Source: Varroa destructor
Lineage: Eukaryota > Arthropoda > Arachnida > Mesostigmata > Varroidae
Length of the DNA stretch: 64,000 nucleotides
Reading direction: 5' to 3'
Assembly (NCBI RefSeq): GCF_002443255.2
Contig: NW_019211460.1
Span: 27,128,481 to 27,192,480, forward strand
The notes beneath the pieces were generated by a model, which had not been told where the DNA came from, did no database searches, and worked only from the letters and a program-made list of their open reading frames with translations. Below are positions 28,253-41,561 of this stretch, piece after piece (within the stretch, counting starts at the first letter, position 1; the number at the start of each line of letters is the position of its first letter). Both the position numbers and the translations under genes were made by a program.

Positions 28253-29148
28253 ACACACTCCTGTAGCTTTGTAGTATCCGAGCTTGCATAATGGTGTCCA
28301 ATGGGCAGCTAAATTGATCGATTTGCTTGACGGCATCACATCTCTTGTTAGCCTTTGCCAGCTGTGAAAATGTACTATACAAATGAGGTACGTATAATCA
28401 ACGGATACATAACCCCGCTACCGATTGACATCGATTATTATATAATACTTAGTCACATAGTAAAAGAGTCAACGATCAATTATAGTCATCATTGTAGCTA
28501 GTTCGGATATAGGAAGCAATGGCTTACGGATGTGATATGTTAAATTATGTATCCTGCAATCATACACACGAGTTTGTTTATTCAGTTCAATTTTTAAATG
28601 TTTTACTTTGCCTTTCTTTCTTTTAGTGATAAATTTAGAATATGACGTGTTGTTCTGTTCTTTATTTTATTGAACTTTAGAACTCCAGAACTGCAACTCA
28701 TCTTCAAATAAACAATTCCTCCACTGGCGTTTTTCTTTGATTCACTCTCTCTCGCTTTCGCATCGTTTCTGATGGCCATGTATCAGTTCAGAGTCATTAG
28801 TTCAGCAAAAACAACGATAGACGGCCGTCGTACGATCAGAGCAGCAACATAAACCAGACTTCTCTATCACCGGTAACATCTCTCACACACGCAAAGATAT
28901 ATACGCAAAATACCTTAGGCATGGACAAAATAAAACCTCTCTTAACAGAGTAGAAGGTAACGTCGGTGCCCAGAACTTCGAACGAAACAAAGTCAGCCCG
29001 AAGCGAGAGGAAATGGGCGGATGGACAAGCCAGGAAACTACGCCTATTGGAACAGCTTTGAGCATACAAGCGTACCAGCTCAAAAGTCGACTTAGCATAT
29101 TTAACGGTGCTCGCATCGTCTGAAAGTGGTGCTCGTGCAGCTGCTCAC

Positions 29149-29248
29149 GCGACCTTCCGCCACCCATTGCCATCTGTGCTGCGGTAAGCGCTCTCGGAGT
29201 TTCTGCGAATCGGCACTTCCCGTTCGCGGCCGTTAGGCCAGCAGACAT
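29149..29248 (-). CDS. Possible first coding exon of a minus-strand gene
   Basis: On the minus strand an ATG at 29248 opens MSAGLTAANGKCRFAETPRA and continues for 33 codons plus one base to a donor-like site (TCGC|GTGAGC). An in-frame stop lies just upstream of the ATG, so this would be a true first exon. The block around 29.05-29.4 kb is the most GC/CpG-rich in the region, as at some promoters. No partner exon on the minus strand could be tied to it. Confidence 0.3.
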
Positions 29249-32107
29249 CAGTCAGTGCATCTCTGTACGTGGCTAGCGCGCAGGACAACACGGACAGGTG
29301 AAGTAAGCCTAAGCAAAGCGCATGAACTGGCGGACGCTTAACCTCGCGTGCTGCTATGCCGTTCAGCTAGGAGCTCTGACAGAGCTTGGCGCTACGCATT
29401 TGTTTGGTTTTCGCTTGTCAGCGTAGTTCAATGACATGACGATGTCTTGCCAGTACGAATGATATAATTACAGCCATTTTGAAGGTTAAGGAAATTGTCG
29501 AAGAGCCGTTTGCGCAGGTTCGGTCATAGGCTAGGTTAGAGATCCACTAGAATGATTGCAAGATGTAGACGTATTAGCGTCCTATTTATCCCACAAGTGA
29601 TGAATGATTTTTGATGAGAAGTGGGACATAAAAGAGTGCTTGTCCAAACTCGAATCAATTGCTTGTCTACTGTTTTTTCTCGTTGTCGATCATTTTTGTA
29701 AAAGTCAAAATAGTTGCAATTTATGAATGGTTTTGTATTTACGTTGGTGGAAATGGTGGCGTTCAAGCACAGCAACAAATACATGCACATATTTTTTTAT
29801 GTGTTTATTATATTATTTTAGCTAAATTAAATCATTCGAAAAGGACATTAAAAAAGGCGAAACAATTAGACGAAAAACACGTATAAGGACCAAGGGTCTC
29901 AAATGTCCTATCAGTCGAGCAGTAAGCACATAATTGCAATATAATATTAATTTGATGCGAGTATAACTAGAGTGAAGAACAGGCTGCGAATTCTCTAAGT
30001 AAATTCTAAATTTTATTCAGCGCCGCGCCTAGGCTTTGTTTTGCCAGAATATTGTACATGCATATTTAGGTCAGACAAGCTACGATTGCCCTTTAACGTA
30101 GTTGAGACGTAATTGAAGACAACAGTCCAGCACCCTACTTTCGTGGTTCGTTCACTATATAGCGCTGCATTTACCTGACGGGCGTTCAACTAGATCTATC
30201 CTATTTCGTAGATAAATCTGACGAGTATCAGTCGGCTGAGATGATAGACGATGGCGGGAAAAGAAGGGAGAGAAAACGAAGTTGAGATCGAGACAGACTG
30301 AGGCTAAGCAAAAAACAACGAACTGTAAGGAAGAAACTATCTGTGTGTACGGTTCTTACCTTTAGCCTGTCAAAGCTGGATGCCACTGAGTAAATGAGTG
30401 GGTGAGGCAATATAAGTGACACGACGCTCTGTCTGGCATCACCTCATGCTGTTGGAATTGGCATTTTCTTTTTTAATTTCTCTATGTGTTTATGCTTGCA
30501 TATCCCTCCGTCTGTGTCGTTGTCTGTTTGGCAGCGTGACGGTGCATAAGTCGGGCGTGACACAGTCGAGGGGTGGAGAAGTTTGAGATAGGATGGGTGC
30601 GGGAAGGGCATCAAAATTCGAAGCGCTGGGCCTCTGCTTGCCCACCCATCACAACCTCTCAAAGAACGACATGCATGAGATACGAGACGCAAGCCGCTCT
30701 CTGGCGAAGGCAGGCCGTAGAGATGAATGATAACGCCAGGTTCAGTCTCCTACGAGTGAGATCGCACAAAATGTTTTCATTTCGGTGACTAGCAGCCATA
30801 AGCGCATTAAAGCTGCATTGGACCAGTGAGCAGTCTGCTAAAACGCACAGGAGTAGCAGTGTTCGTAGATTTCGCTTCGACCTGACCCATGAAAAACTCT
30901 ACCGATAGGACGATAGTAACAGTAGTAGCTAGGGCAGTATCGCGTGTTGTGTCCTCCTTTAGTGCCTCAATCAAGGCCATAGGAACAACTAGAAGTTATG
31001 AACGGCATCAAGAACATCATTGGTGCTATGTATGTCCAGGGTACGATCGATAAATAATATGGCTCCTAAAGATATATGTATATATAAAGGTTTAAGTTAA
31101 AGTTGTTGTAAAATTGAGTAACGCACGTAATATATCGTTACATATTGTTAGTAATATATTGTACGCAACACCACTATGTGCATGGTCACTGAATATAAGA
31201 AACCATTCTGATAACTTCTCTGCGCATGGAATCGTTCTTCATATGCATATAAGCTCAGCAACTTATACAAGTTACGATAATGACTTTATCATCGGGTAGT
31301 TTGTTAGGGTCCTAAACACACGACGAGGGATTTTCTAAGTAATGTTCGTTACACTTTATTTATCAGCATTATTACGACAAGGTCACTAAAAACGCTATTT
31401 ATCCGAATAAAATAATAATAATAATAAACTGTAAAATCTTGACGTTCGCATACAGATCGGTGTCTTCACATAAACGTCAATATAGTCGTAGATATAACAC
31501 TCAATTCAAATATGCCATTCGGTAAAACATCGAAACAATCGGTGAAATTGTGGAGAAAACACGAGTTCGGGCTTTTTGTAAATATCACTACTGCTGGCAA
31601 ACGCGCAGCTTTTAAAAGCCGAGCAAACGTTTGGGGTGTTTTTTTTTATATAGATGTGGCTTAAACCAGTACTCGCAAAATGGTAAGGGTACTTGCGCCT
31701 GTGCGGACCTCTGTATCTATCCATGATGAGTTGCCCTCAGGGCATTGTAACCAGTATGCTTTCATAGGGAGAGACGAATGCAACAGGAAGAGTACACCCT
31801 GTAGGAGGACATTTTGATGCTGAGGCTGATGCCACATTGACAATTACACAGCCCCGTCTAGTTTGGCTGCGGTCACTTCATGAGTCATGGGTTGCATTAA
31901 CGAATAACTTATGAATGCATTTTACGCAATAGTAGGGTTCTAGCGGCATTAGAAAGTAGGATTAGAAAAGTTAGGCGTTGTTCCACTACTAAACAAGCGT
32001 TACGTTCGTTGACTACGATCGAATCTGAGTGCGATAACGCTATTGCGAGAAGTTGGTCCACGGAAATTTTAAGATAAGCCATGATTTGAAAAAAATTACT
32101 GTTTAAA
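29249..32107. other. No established gene
   Basis: Less AT-rich stretches at 29.25-29.4 and 30.2-30.7 kb have minus-strand open frames. One ends at a good donor (GCTAAAG|GTAAGA, exon side 30360) but has a poor acceptor. Confidence 0.45.
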
Positions 32108-32110
32108 ATC

Positions 32111-32168
<58 letters not shown>

Positions 32169-32171
32169 GAT
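32108..32171. repeat. TA microsatellite inside a perfect palindrome
   Basis: A 64-base palindrome: atcgtgta, a long uninterrupted TA tract, then tacacgat. The arms are non-repetitive yet perfectly inverted. Confidence 0.95.
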
Positions 32172-33699
32172 ATAACCACGAAGCTTTGGGCGATTTTCGC
32201 CTTTCTAGAGGGGAAGTGTTTGCTTACGTCAGTTATTCAAAAGGATTATTGTTTGATGTAAGGTTACTCGTGTATGAAACCACACCAGAAGCTATTCAAT
32301 TAGAGGGATAGGAAAATAGTTTGGCATTCAGAATTGGTCTTACTCATCAGCGAATTCAGACAACTTTTTGTCTTCAGGTTTAGACTCAGAGTTATAGCGG
32401 CAACGTACTAATATCATGCAATACTCAGACATGGATAAGCCCATATTACGGCTACAAGTTGATGAGATCCGATAAGTTTGTTACATAGGAATTTATACTT
32501 AAGTAGGTATATGCTTGGTTGGAGCCTTGCCTAACAGCCTAAACTTACCTACGTTAGCGTATTCATGCCTCTAAGCTATAAATATTCATAGCTGCGCTTA
32601 CGGTGAGTTGGAATAGCATTACAGATATGAATTTAACAGATAAGAAGGAGTTAGTTACCCTGAGGTAGCACATAAGGCTGTGATAGCTTTATTAAAAGCG
32701 GTGATAACTAATTTCCCATAATAAGACTAAAAATAATTGATATACAGCAAGTGTATTTAAAAACTCTAATATTACATCAAGTACCCTGCCCGAACCTGTA
32801 ACTTATCTAAAACTGACTTAACGATTTCAGGTTTAGTACAAGTAAGTCGTCTTAAACTTGTTATAGCATGCGTGTAACAATGCGTGTTCAGATACATTCG
32901 TGCTATTTTTCTAGTACTTATGCACTAATTTTTTTATTAGTTTATTATATAAAAAATGCTAGTCAACTTTGGAGAAATGTAACTGACTTAACTAAGGTAA
33001 AACACGTTTGATTTAGCCCAAGGAAAACGATCTTTATGAAAGTGACACAGATCCGATTATCTGACTCTAAACGAAAACATCTGAAAATTTCGTACAGAGT
33101 ATATAATTTAAACCGGTTAACTTCAACATGTAAAAAATGAGATGTAAAAACATGCTTACAGACGCAGGCTGGTTTGATGTAGGCGTGTGTTATCGTAACG
33201 GCATTTAGTAAATGAACTGTCTCAACTTCAAAACACAATCGTAAATAAAAATAAGAAATACGCGATCGTCTGTATAGTAATTGCAAATTAGAAGAGGACG
33301 ATGATTCCTACAAGGAAAATAAGTAAGAAAATAAAAATAAGAAAGTATGGAAGGGCTCCAGGATAATTTGTATAATTGAATATAATAAACGTCAGCTCTT
33401 TTATTCTAAATTTTTAATAAAAATTTACTTTAAAAAGAAACAGAAAATGGTACTAGTCTACCTGTATTCGATGCCGTACTTACGTTCAGTACGAAATATA
33501 GTAATTTTTCTATATGGAATCTACATGATGAACAGCTTAGCTAATATGTGCGGCTGAATCTAGTGGGAAAGTAGTTAGCAGCTAAACCTACTTTTATCAG
33601 ATGTTCTGTCATGACATAGTGTTGTCCAGCCAGACAAAGCATTGTGGTGTGACGAGGTCAAACAAAAATAGCAAGCTCATAGAAACAGACAGATAAGGC

Positions 33700-34700
33700 G
33701 GCAGACGCAGAAAAAGTGTCTATCTCCTGGCAGGATGAAGGCTAACTTTCCCAAAGACATGCTTGACGGAGTACGTCATTCACATCGATGCTGCGTAGAA
33801 CCAAAGCAACCGCAAGTGAGCTGTAGGTCGATCACGGTTGGAGCTTCTTTGAATCCTCTTCGTGTCAAAATGAAGGTACTTCCTGCGGTGCAAATAGAAA
33901 ATGAAGCCGCAAAAAACCGCGCAAGAGGGACAGCAAAGGACGAAGACGTTGCGATCCCATAACCTTTTACCAAGCATTCTCCCCGAGGATCTGAGAAAGG
34001 CCTGGCACACATAGCCTGGATCACGCCGATGTAGCTTGAGAGACTGTACACCGGAGGTGTCTGTCCTCAGCAGTGTTACCTGCCAGCAGACCCTCGAGCA
34101 AACGGCCTAACATATCTGTATTCGAATAACAGGCTGCCCAGGCAAAGCTGCTAAGAACGCTGCCGATATCGGTGCTCCTCTTAGCTGTTCGTTGTTGGCT
34201 GCAGCTGATCTTCCTTCCTGTCTTTGGTTACCCATCGCATTGTTCGGGGGCCTTCGCATTCAGTTGCTGATCACCTTCGTGCGCTTTTCTGAGCCCCTTT
34301 TCTTCCTTCAGCTATCATGTCGACTCTTCCAGCTGCTTTCCTTATCGTCAAAGGAAGAAAGAAGAGCTCAAATACCCTCCACTTCTTATTCTGGTTAGCT
34401 CACTTTCATCTCTATCTACTTTCGGACCCTCGACCGTGTGCTAGGTTCGTATTCTATGATTCGAGCGGCTACTGGTCGTTAGACGTAGCCGAACAGATGG
34501 TTAAAGCACTACCAGGTGTAGGAGCCCGCAAAAGCAGTATCACTGCTTGAGCCCTGAGTTCCGATACATAAAAGCATAGGTGTTGCTAGCCGTCGACGTT
34601 GTTGATGCAGCTGCTGTCGTTATCGTAGAATATTTATAAAGATGCAGGAAGGCACCGGCAATAACAGAATTGGAGGCTACTTTCGCCCTTAGCTTCGTCC
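33700..34700. other. Less AT-rich block without an established gene
   Basis: About 1 kb of visibly higher G+C with several mid-size frames on both strands. One exon-like piece on + (33734 to about 33815) starts after ctcctggcag|, begins with an ATG and ends at caa|gtgagc. Another (34444-34520, FVFYDSSGYWSLDV and onward) ends at a weak gtgtag donor. Neither links in phase to anything I can defend, so this could be an old transposon or an unrelated small gene. Confidence 0.2.
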
Positions 34701-35337
34701 AGGGCTAGCTACCGCATATTTGCAATGTACGTACATAACGATAGCGTAAGTTTTTAAACACAATACTACATTTGGAGATAGCATTTTTTGTACACAGTGT
34801 ACCATTAAATACGAAGACTCGTAACTAGGTGACGAGTCGATATAATGTAACGCGTCGTTTGATCACAGATAAATGTCGGCCATGGTCCTACCCACAGTAG
34901 ATCTGTCCATTGCGTTCATTAGCTAAAATAAGTATACACTGTAGACTCGAAACAATAGAGAGAACCAGCTCCGCATGTACATACTTCATCTCCACTCATT
35001 GTCCATGCACGTTTTGGGGAATTGAATTGATCAACGCTTCCGAAGCTGTTTTTCGTTGTACTTTGTGTTAAGAGCATTGTGTTAGTTGTTAGCATTATAA
35101 TAGGATCGACTGCAAATGGTAAGCCCGTCCTAAACCGGGTCGGTTAACATATTATAGCCTGGCGGAAAATTTAACCAGAGATGTCAATTTTGAGGGAAAT
35201 CGTGACGTTATTAAATTTGTTCTTAAACTGGGTAATTATATAATGACAAAAGGAGATCTCACACAGAGTAGATATGTTATTTAAACCGATGTTTATTTTT
35301 TACAATTTCGATACATTTCCTTGTTTAAATGGGTTAC

Positions 35338-35375
35338 GGCGTTGGATATATATATATATATATATATCCAACGCC
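35338..35375. repeat. TA microsatellite inside a perfect palindrome
   Basis: A 38-base perfect palindrome: ggcgttgga, then TA repeats, then tccaacgcc. The unique 9-base arms extend the self-complementarity beyond the TA tract. Confidence 0.95.
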
Positions 35376-37479
35376 TATGGAGTAAATAGCATTTAGTATT
35401 TGTATTGCGTGCGAAATGAAAGAAATAAAATTTCATATGTAGTTCTGCTATCGACAGTGTCATCCTAAACGTCAAAGTTGTGTAAGTGCTTTATAGCGAA
35501 CCTGAATGTATACTAAAAGCTACGCTGCACTCAGAATGTAACAGTTCTGCTGTTTTAGAGGACTAATTATAGGAATTGCAAGCATAGATATGCACTTATG
35601 TAAAATAGCTGGGCGACTCACGGAATTTGTAAGCTCGACTAATGAACCCAGACTCTGAATTTAATGATGTCACTTACGAATCTTTATCGAAACATGTTCA
35701 ATATAACGTTCCAACAGGCCTTGCCTGTCAAATGAGGACATTATATTTAAACACGTAATTTTATACTCATCTTGCTACCGCAAATATGGTGTGATGTATC
35801 CTTCGTTCGATTTCTGGGCTGCTCTCCCATTCGCTTTGTGCGTTAGCGTTTTTTTTTTTTGTTGGAACGGAAAAGCAGGTAGATATACTAAATGCGTAAT
35901 ATCCCCAGGCAAACACGGCTGTCGACTCAGTTTTGCTCGGATAGCTTGAGAGCAGTGAACGTTTGGTGGGTTCTGACGGTTTCCTTGTGACATCAGTTGG
36001 AAGCCAGGCCATAATTCTGCAGGCGGCTGGTGTAAGTATGAGAAACTGGGAAGCAGTTTTTGACTCACAACCGACTTTCCAGCAGACCTAGGAGCAGACG
36101 AAAAGGGCTTGACAGCATAGTTCTGTATTTATGCCTTCTTCTTGCTCTATCTCCACTCCGTCATCGTAGGCTTGCATCAATTAGCTTGTAACCTGCTTGC
36201 GGAGTGCCTTTTTGATCCCGTGCAGCACTTCGTACCACTCTTTTTGACGGGGGCTAGGTGACTAGAACTTGTAGAATCTTATGATTCTCTACACGTTTTA
36301 TGTGTATATATAATATACGAGAAGCGACCTCAGTAGGGAAAAAAAGATAGAAACGGTACACGTTGGGCTAAGATGCCCCCTAGTATAGCGTGAAGAGTAG
36401 TATAGTGGGTATAGTTGCTGGGAAGATCCCACATCCATACTGAAAGAGGGAATAAGGGCGCAAGTAGATGCAGGGTCGAGCAAAGGACGAAAACCTCATG
36501 ACGTGCCAGAATATCTGCCTCGGTCGCACTTTAAATATTCAATATTAAAAAGGCAGTTAGTGTGCAGCAGGGATAAGGCGCAATTAAGCTAGGTTGTTTT
36601 GTGCCGTCGAGATTAATTGTCGTAAATTTGGAAACCATACATTAGGCCAACAAGCTAACATATCATAAAAGAAAATTTCGGTCCTCGCAAATTGCTAACG
36701 CAATGTACTATTTATCTTGCTAGGAACTAAACTAGAAAGCATGACGTAGTTATCGACGATTTGTGCTTGATTAATGTACGAAGTCACATCTACTGGGTTG
36801 TCATAAACTTTATTTTTTAATGTAAATACTGAGCAGAGAACAAACATCTAAACACTGATTTTAGATAACCTAAATTGATGAAAAAGGTCAGCATTAGGAT
36901 TAGTGGTATCTATCAGAAGGTTTTTAAATATTAAAGTTGTATTTCTAATCGCAAGCTAAGAATTGTGACCCGTCAACTACAATAACTCATATACAGGTGG
37001 CCAAGTCTAATTCAACTAACACAGATGTGATTTGATTCCAGGTGACCACTGTTAGCTCGTGGGTTGTAACAGAGCGTCAACCGCAAACCTATCGAATATG
37101 CCAAACACCCATATGAATGATGAGAAAGTCATTCGTGCAATGTAAAGCAAGAAAACGCGACTGTCAATATTTCGAACTACTAATACCCGCAGTATTTGTG
37201 TTATGTAGGACTAAGGTAAGGTAAGGTATACAGGAACGGGCAAGAGCTCCCGAGTAGACGCATTTCTGAATGGTGTCAGACTGATCGGATCCTATCGTTG
37301 AATCTCAGTCTGAACTACACGTTCGCCTTGTTACGCTTCGTACAACTGCTATTCGGGCAGTGGCACCCCGCTTTGGCAGTAATAACTGCCAAGCATTCAC
37401 CTGGTGCCACGTATTATTACACCGTACTTCGCAAGCCATCAATGTGATGCGCGCGATCAGCAGTTGAAATTAGAAATGA
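35376..37479. other. Upstream of the MATH gene; no clear promoter
   Basis: I find no convincing TATA-initiator pair, CpG cluster or 5' exon. A good donor (GGCTGGT|GTAAGT, 36014) follows an 18-codon open stretch in a phase that could join exon 2, but exon 1 at 37928 fits better. Confidence 0.4.
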
Positions 37480-37689
37480 CAATGCCCAGTAGAGGATCGC
37501 CTGGAAGGTATCTTCGGTACTGAGTGGCTGTCCAGATCCGCAACCCATTTCAGCCTAGGAGACTGCTCTGAGAATCAGCCCTTCACCAAACTGAAGCGGA
37601 TTCTGCAGCAGAACGAGCAAATAGGATTATCAACGAATATTAGAACTTTCAAAAGAACTGAAAATCTTGCAAGAAGAAGAACAGCTGAG
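37480..37689 (+). other. Open frame just upstream of the MATH gene start
   Basis: Between a TGA (37477) and a TAG (37690) there are 70 open codons without an ATG. Composition is coding-like, for example DRLEGIFGTEWLSRSATHF and later KLKRILQQNEQ. It ends 238 bases before the start codon at 37928. It may be a 5'-UTR stretch, a relic or the tail of another gene. I do not recognise it, and no strong acceptor precedes it. Confidence 0.25.
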
Positions 37690-37927
37690 TAGTCCCAGAG
37701 CCAAGCAACATAAAACACGAGAAAAATTGAATAGAAACTGCTACCTATAGAAATAGATATTGTAGTACATTCCTTTCAGAGTACACTTTCTTGATCTGCT
37801 ACTTACTATACCTCTAGCTGGAATCTAGCCAGGAATTAGGACAATCAAACACTTCCAAGATCAAATTGTCGTTCTTCATTGCCTTCCTCAAGAAATTTTC
37901 CTACGAAATCACTGTCCGTCAGTCGCC

Positions 37928-37976
37928 ATGGCACTCCTCTACCGATTTACGAGACTCAACGATAGGTCCAATACTG
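37928..37976 (+). CDS. MATH gene exon 1 (start codon)
   Basis: Encodes 16 residues, MALLYRFTRLNDRSNT, plus one base, and ends at a strong donor (ACTG|GTGAGT). The phase matches exon 2. The same frame is open upstream to about 37830, and there is an acceptor-like ..gtcag just before the ATG. An earlier in-frame start or a 5' exon is therefore possible, but the cgccATGG context and the MATH domain beginning right after it favour this start. Confidence 0.65.
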
Positions 37977-40900
37977 GTGAGTGTATTACGTCTAGAGTAA
38001 TGTTTGTTTACACAACTATGAGTGAGTTTGCCCTCTTCTTTAGTATAAGCATACACACAATGTCGGGAGAACAAAACCAGCGTTGGTCCCTCATCGTCAT
38101 ACACGTCGACAATCGTTTTTTATTTATTCCAAATTTAAACAGTTTCAAGAATCTTAACCTATATATACTGACACAATATCGAGCTATAAATTATTTGCGT
38201 GATATTCTTGCCATCAGCTTTAGAAATAGATGCTGCAGATGGCGTAACGCCCTCCTTTACAGATATTTGCAAAAAAAGCTTTAAACAAAAATAAAGTCTA
38301 GTAAAGAAGTATCTTGATACGTCTCATTCACTAGTGTTCGTATTCCCAAATACTCGGCTTATCGCCTTTTTTTTATATTTTTCTAAACGCTTCTGTTACA
38401 AAAAGGTCACCTGATGACACTTTGTCAGTGGATGTTACCGTACCTATTTTGCGCCTTAGAGGCAGTGTGATTTGATAACACGCAATGCAGTCTTAGCATA
38501 ACTTGTATGCGCAAGGTATTAAGAAACGACAATATGAAAAAAGAACAGCTACAAGCGGGGCACCTGCAGCGGAGATCGCAGGTGGTTCGATGTTGTGGTT
38601 GACCATTACATTATTATATAATCCCTTTGCAGGCATCTTCACGTTTATCGTGACACGAACGGTAACAAGAGACATCCATCGTGACGCTGTCACGAAAGAC
38701 TTTGCGCACGGGTAAGTAGCATCTTACAACGGCCTACCTTGTTTGTTTTGAATTTATATACTGACTTACAAACTACGCTTGTTCGACGATGCAGTGTTTG
38801 TCTCATAGAAGGGACAAGTTTTAAGATACCATATTAAACACGGTTCGCGAAACACGAATAGTGACATTCACGAGGATTGTGCTTACCGTAAGTATTATTA
38901 TCTCGGTACATTTTATAATTAGCCCTACCTAAATGCTCGTCCAGGAAGTGTATTATGTAGACAAATTTCACATGCCTACCTAGTTCGCTATATCTGTAAG
39001 AATTACTCCGCTATTTATAGAACGTTATACTATGGCAATATCCTGTTGGAGTGCTGTTCGAGACGAGCTTCTCAGTCAGTTTCTCATAAGTAATAATTGG
39101 AAAAAAAGAACGCTGTTATCTTTAAGACGCTCGAAAACTATTTGGAAATTTCTTCATTTGAAGTATCCCTAAACAAGCAAAACTATTGCAAATTGTCTGA
39201 AGACTGCCAAATTCTTGCCTAGTTAATGGGAAGCCAATGCATCGCTAACGGGGCGCAATAAATGGTACATGTGTTAGTGTTATTTCGCTTCAGACATAAT
39301 AGTAAAATCTATTTAAGTAATAATAATAATAGTAACACAACGTTTAATCTTATTTTCTTTGGCTATCATAAAGTCAAGAGCTTACATGAACTTAGAAAAG
39401 TTAACAATTTTGACAATAAAGTCTGCTATCTCCCAACGGCTAGAGGCAGGCTACTACTAATACTGCTATCGACACGAACGCAACATTCAAGCTCTAGACA
39501 ATTCACCATCTTTGAAGATTCTAATCAACCTGCAGAAGTTCTAGGTCAGCATGGGATGCAATTAAGTGCGCGGCACCAGTTACCAACCTACTGAGCTCCT
39601 TAACACTATATAGCAGTAAAGTTTCTTTTTTTTTTTTTAATCAAGCCATGAAGATATCGCGCGCCTTGAACCATCGACCCCTCGCTTTCTCAGCTAGAGG
39701 CTTGATCGGCTAGAGATAGAAATAAGCGCCAGTAACCAGACGTACCGGGCGATCCTACTCTGATGGTAATGATCGACCGACCTTCGGCCGAGTGCTATCC
39801 AAAATGCACGAACCTTGCTTAATTTTTTGGTTTGGTAATTATAGTATAATTAGGAAGATAATATCGCTTCTGTGGGCTATAAAGCGAAGACATCCTGATC
39901 GCATTCCTCTTTCGATTCTAGTTGGTGTGAACCAAATAACGTAATCTTTCAGAAGTATTAATCGACAACTGCGCGAATATAAGAGGAAGAAAATAATAAC
40001 ATTCTGCTCCGTTTGGAACAAACATACGCCTCCACATAGATAGTACGTGACGATAACGAGATGGCTATCCACATATATAGGCGGTATCGGCATATTGCCG
40101 AAACCTAACATGTATCGAGCGGATCGGTATTGAACAGATGATTGTTTCAAACGTGATAATGAACTATACAGGCATACGCTAGGATGGAAAGGCTTTGGTG
40201 CATGCCATTGTACGGATTCGGTTGGTCAAATTGCTGATCACATTAGCCAGTCGGTCAGATAGCTTGCGCTAGGAGTAGTACCGCCCGCCAGCGTACCTCT
40301 GATCATCCTTGGTCGAAAATAAGGCACGCACCCCGGGAGGGGGTAAACAACAGAAATATCGATTTTTTTAAACTCTTCCTAGTAGGTTCTGCTTGTCGCT
40401 TAGATCCGCCTCGTGCTATGATAGCATTGAGATGTCCGTTCGATCCTTATTGCATATCGGCATGGAGTATCTGTGATTGTCGAATGGCGTGATACGTTGC
40501 TTAAGCTGGTGATACTGCAGTTTGATCCACTCGTTGTTGTTTCCGAAACGTTGATAGGCGGCTGGCTAGCTAATACTGACCGGCAAATGTATCAACAATG
40601 CGGTCGCTGAACGACTCAGCCCGCAGGCTGGAAGGGGTGCAAAATTTGGGCTGATTATACAAGCTGTGGCTGACGCTGTTGCGAACGTTGACGTGGGCGG
40701 TATCGACACCGTGGATGACGTAAGCCTTGGCCAATAGGCTACTTCCGGCCGAGAAGCCGTACTTCGAATTACGCCAACGACGAGCCAGTTTATTATAGCC
40801 AGAGTTCATTTCTTCAATCAGTTTAATTTCCTCTGTCACATAATTGTATATCAACGTAGCATTGGGTTTGGTTGGCTGAAGAGTGCATCAATTTCTTATT

Positions 40901-41519
40901 GGCAACACCAGTGCGAAGGTAAGTTTGGCGTTTCTCGTCGTGAAGCAAATTTCGAAGGCAACATTCCCGCTTAGTTCATCAGCAGGCTAACCGTTGTCAC
41001 GAATCGATAAACTTCGTTCTTGCGGTCTATCCCTTTATTATGTTAATCGACGAACAACGCCATTGCCGGTTAGATACATATCTCTCCCGATCATAATTTG
41101 TATTATGTACGTACCTCATATCGTACTATACAAAGTAAACTTCAAAGTTAATTGCGCTGATAACTCTAGCAGCAGTTATTCCGCTCACTTCAGAGTGCAC
41201 GCAAGGCCATCTTGTTTAACTGTTACACAAGTAGCCATCGTATGATAGAGGCGGTTACGTCCATACTCAGCTTCGTAACCCGACGTCTAATCAATGCCCG
41301 GTGCTGATTGATGGAAGATGATTGTTATAAACGTGAAATGTAATCTTCTCATGCCCTCTTTAGACTAGGGTTATGAGTAAAATCTGTTAGGCTGTCATGA
41401 CAACAAACGACTCAGGACACCCGTGGAGATTGGCGCTTAGACACTGACTATTAGCATTTATACGTTATGGTACTTGACCAGACTTCGGGAGCCAACTAGC
41501 ATAATGACAATATATATAC

Positions 41520-41561
<42 letters not shown>

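Noticed and set aside
30360..30432. Minus-strand exon candidate SLILPHPLIYSVASSFDRLK ending at a good donor
   Set aside because: The acceptor (gatgccag) lacks a pyrimidine tract and no linked exon exists.
36014..36022. Consensus donor GGCTGGT|GTAAGT as an alternative exon 1 for the MATH gene
   Set aside because: The open stretch before it is only 18 codons with no acceptor or ATG. The exon at 37928 has start, donor and phase.
37928..38284. 118-codon uninterrupted + frame as a single-exon gene
   Set aside because: Only its first 49 bases are coding-like. They end at a consensus donor that joins exon 2 in phase; the rest is intron.
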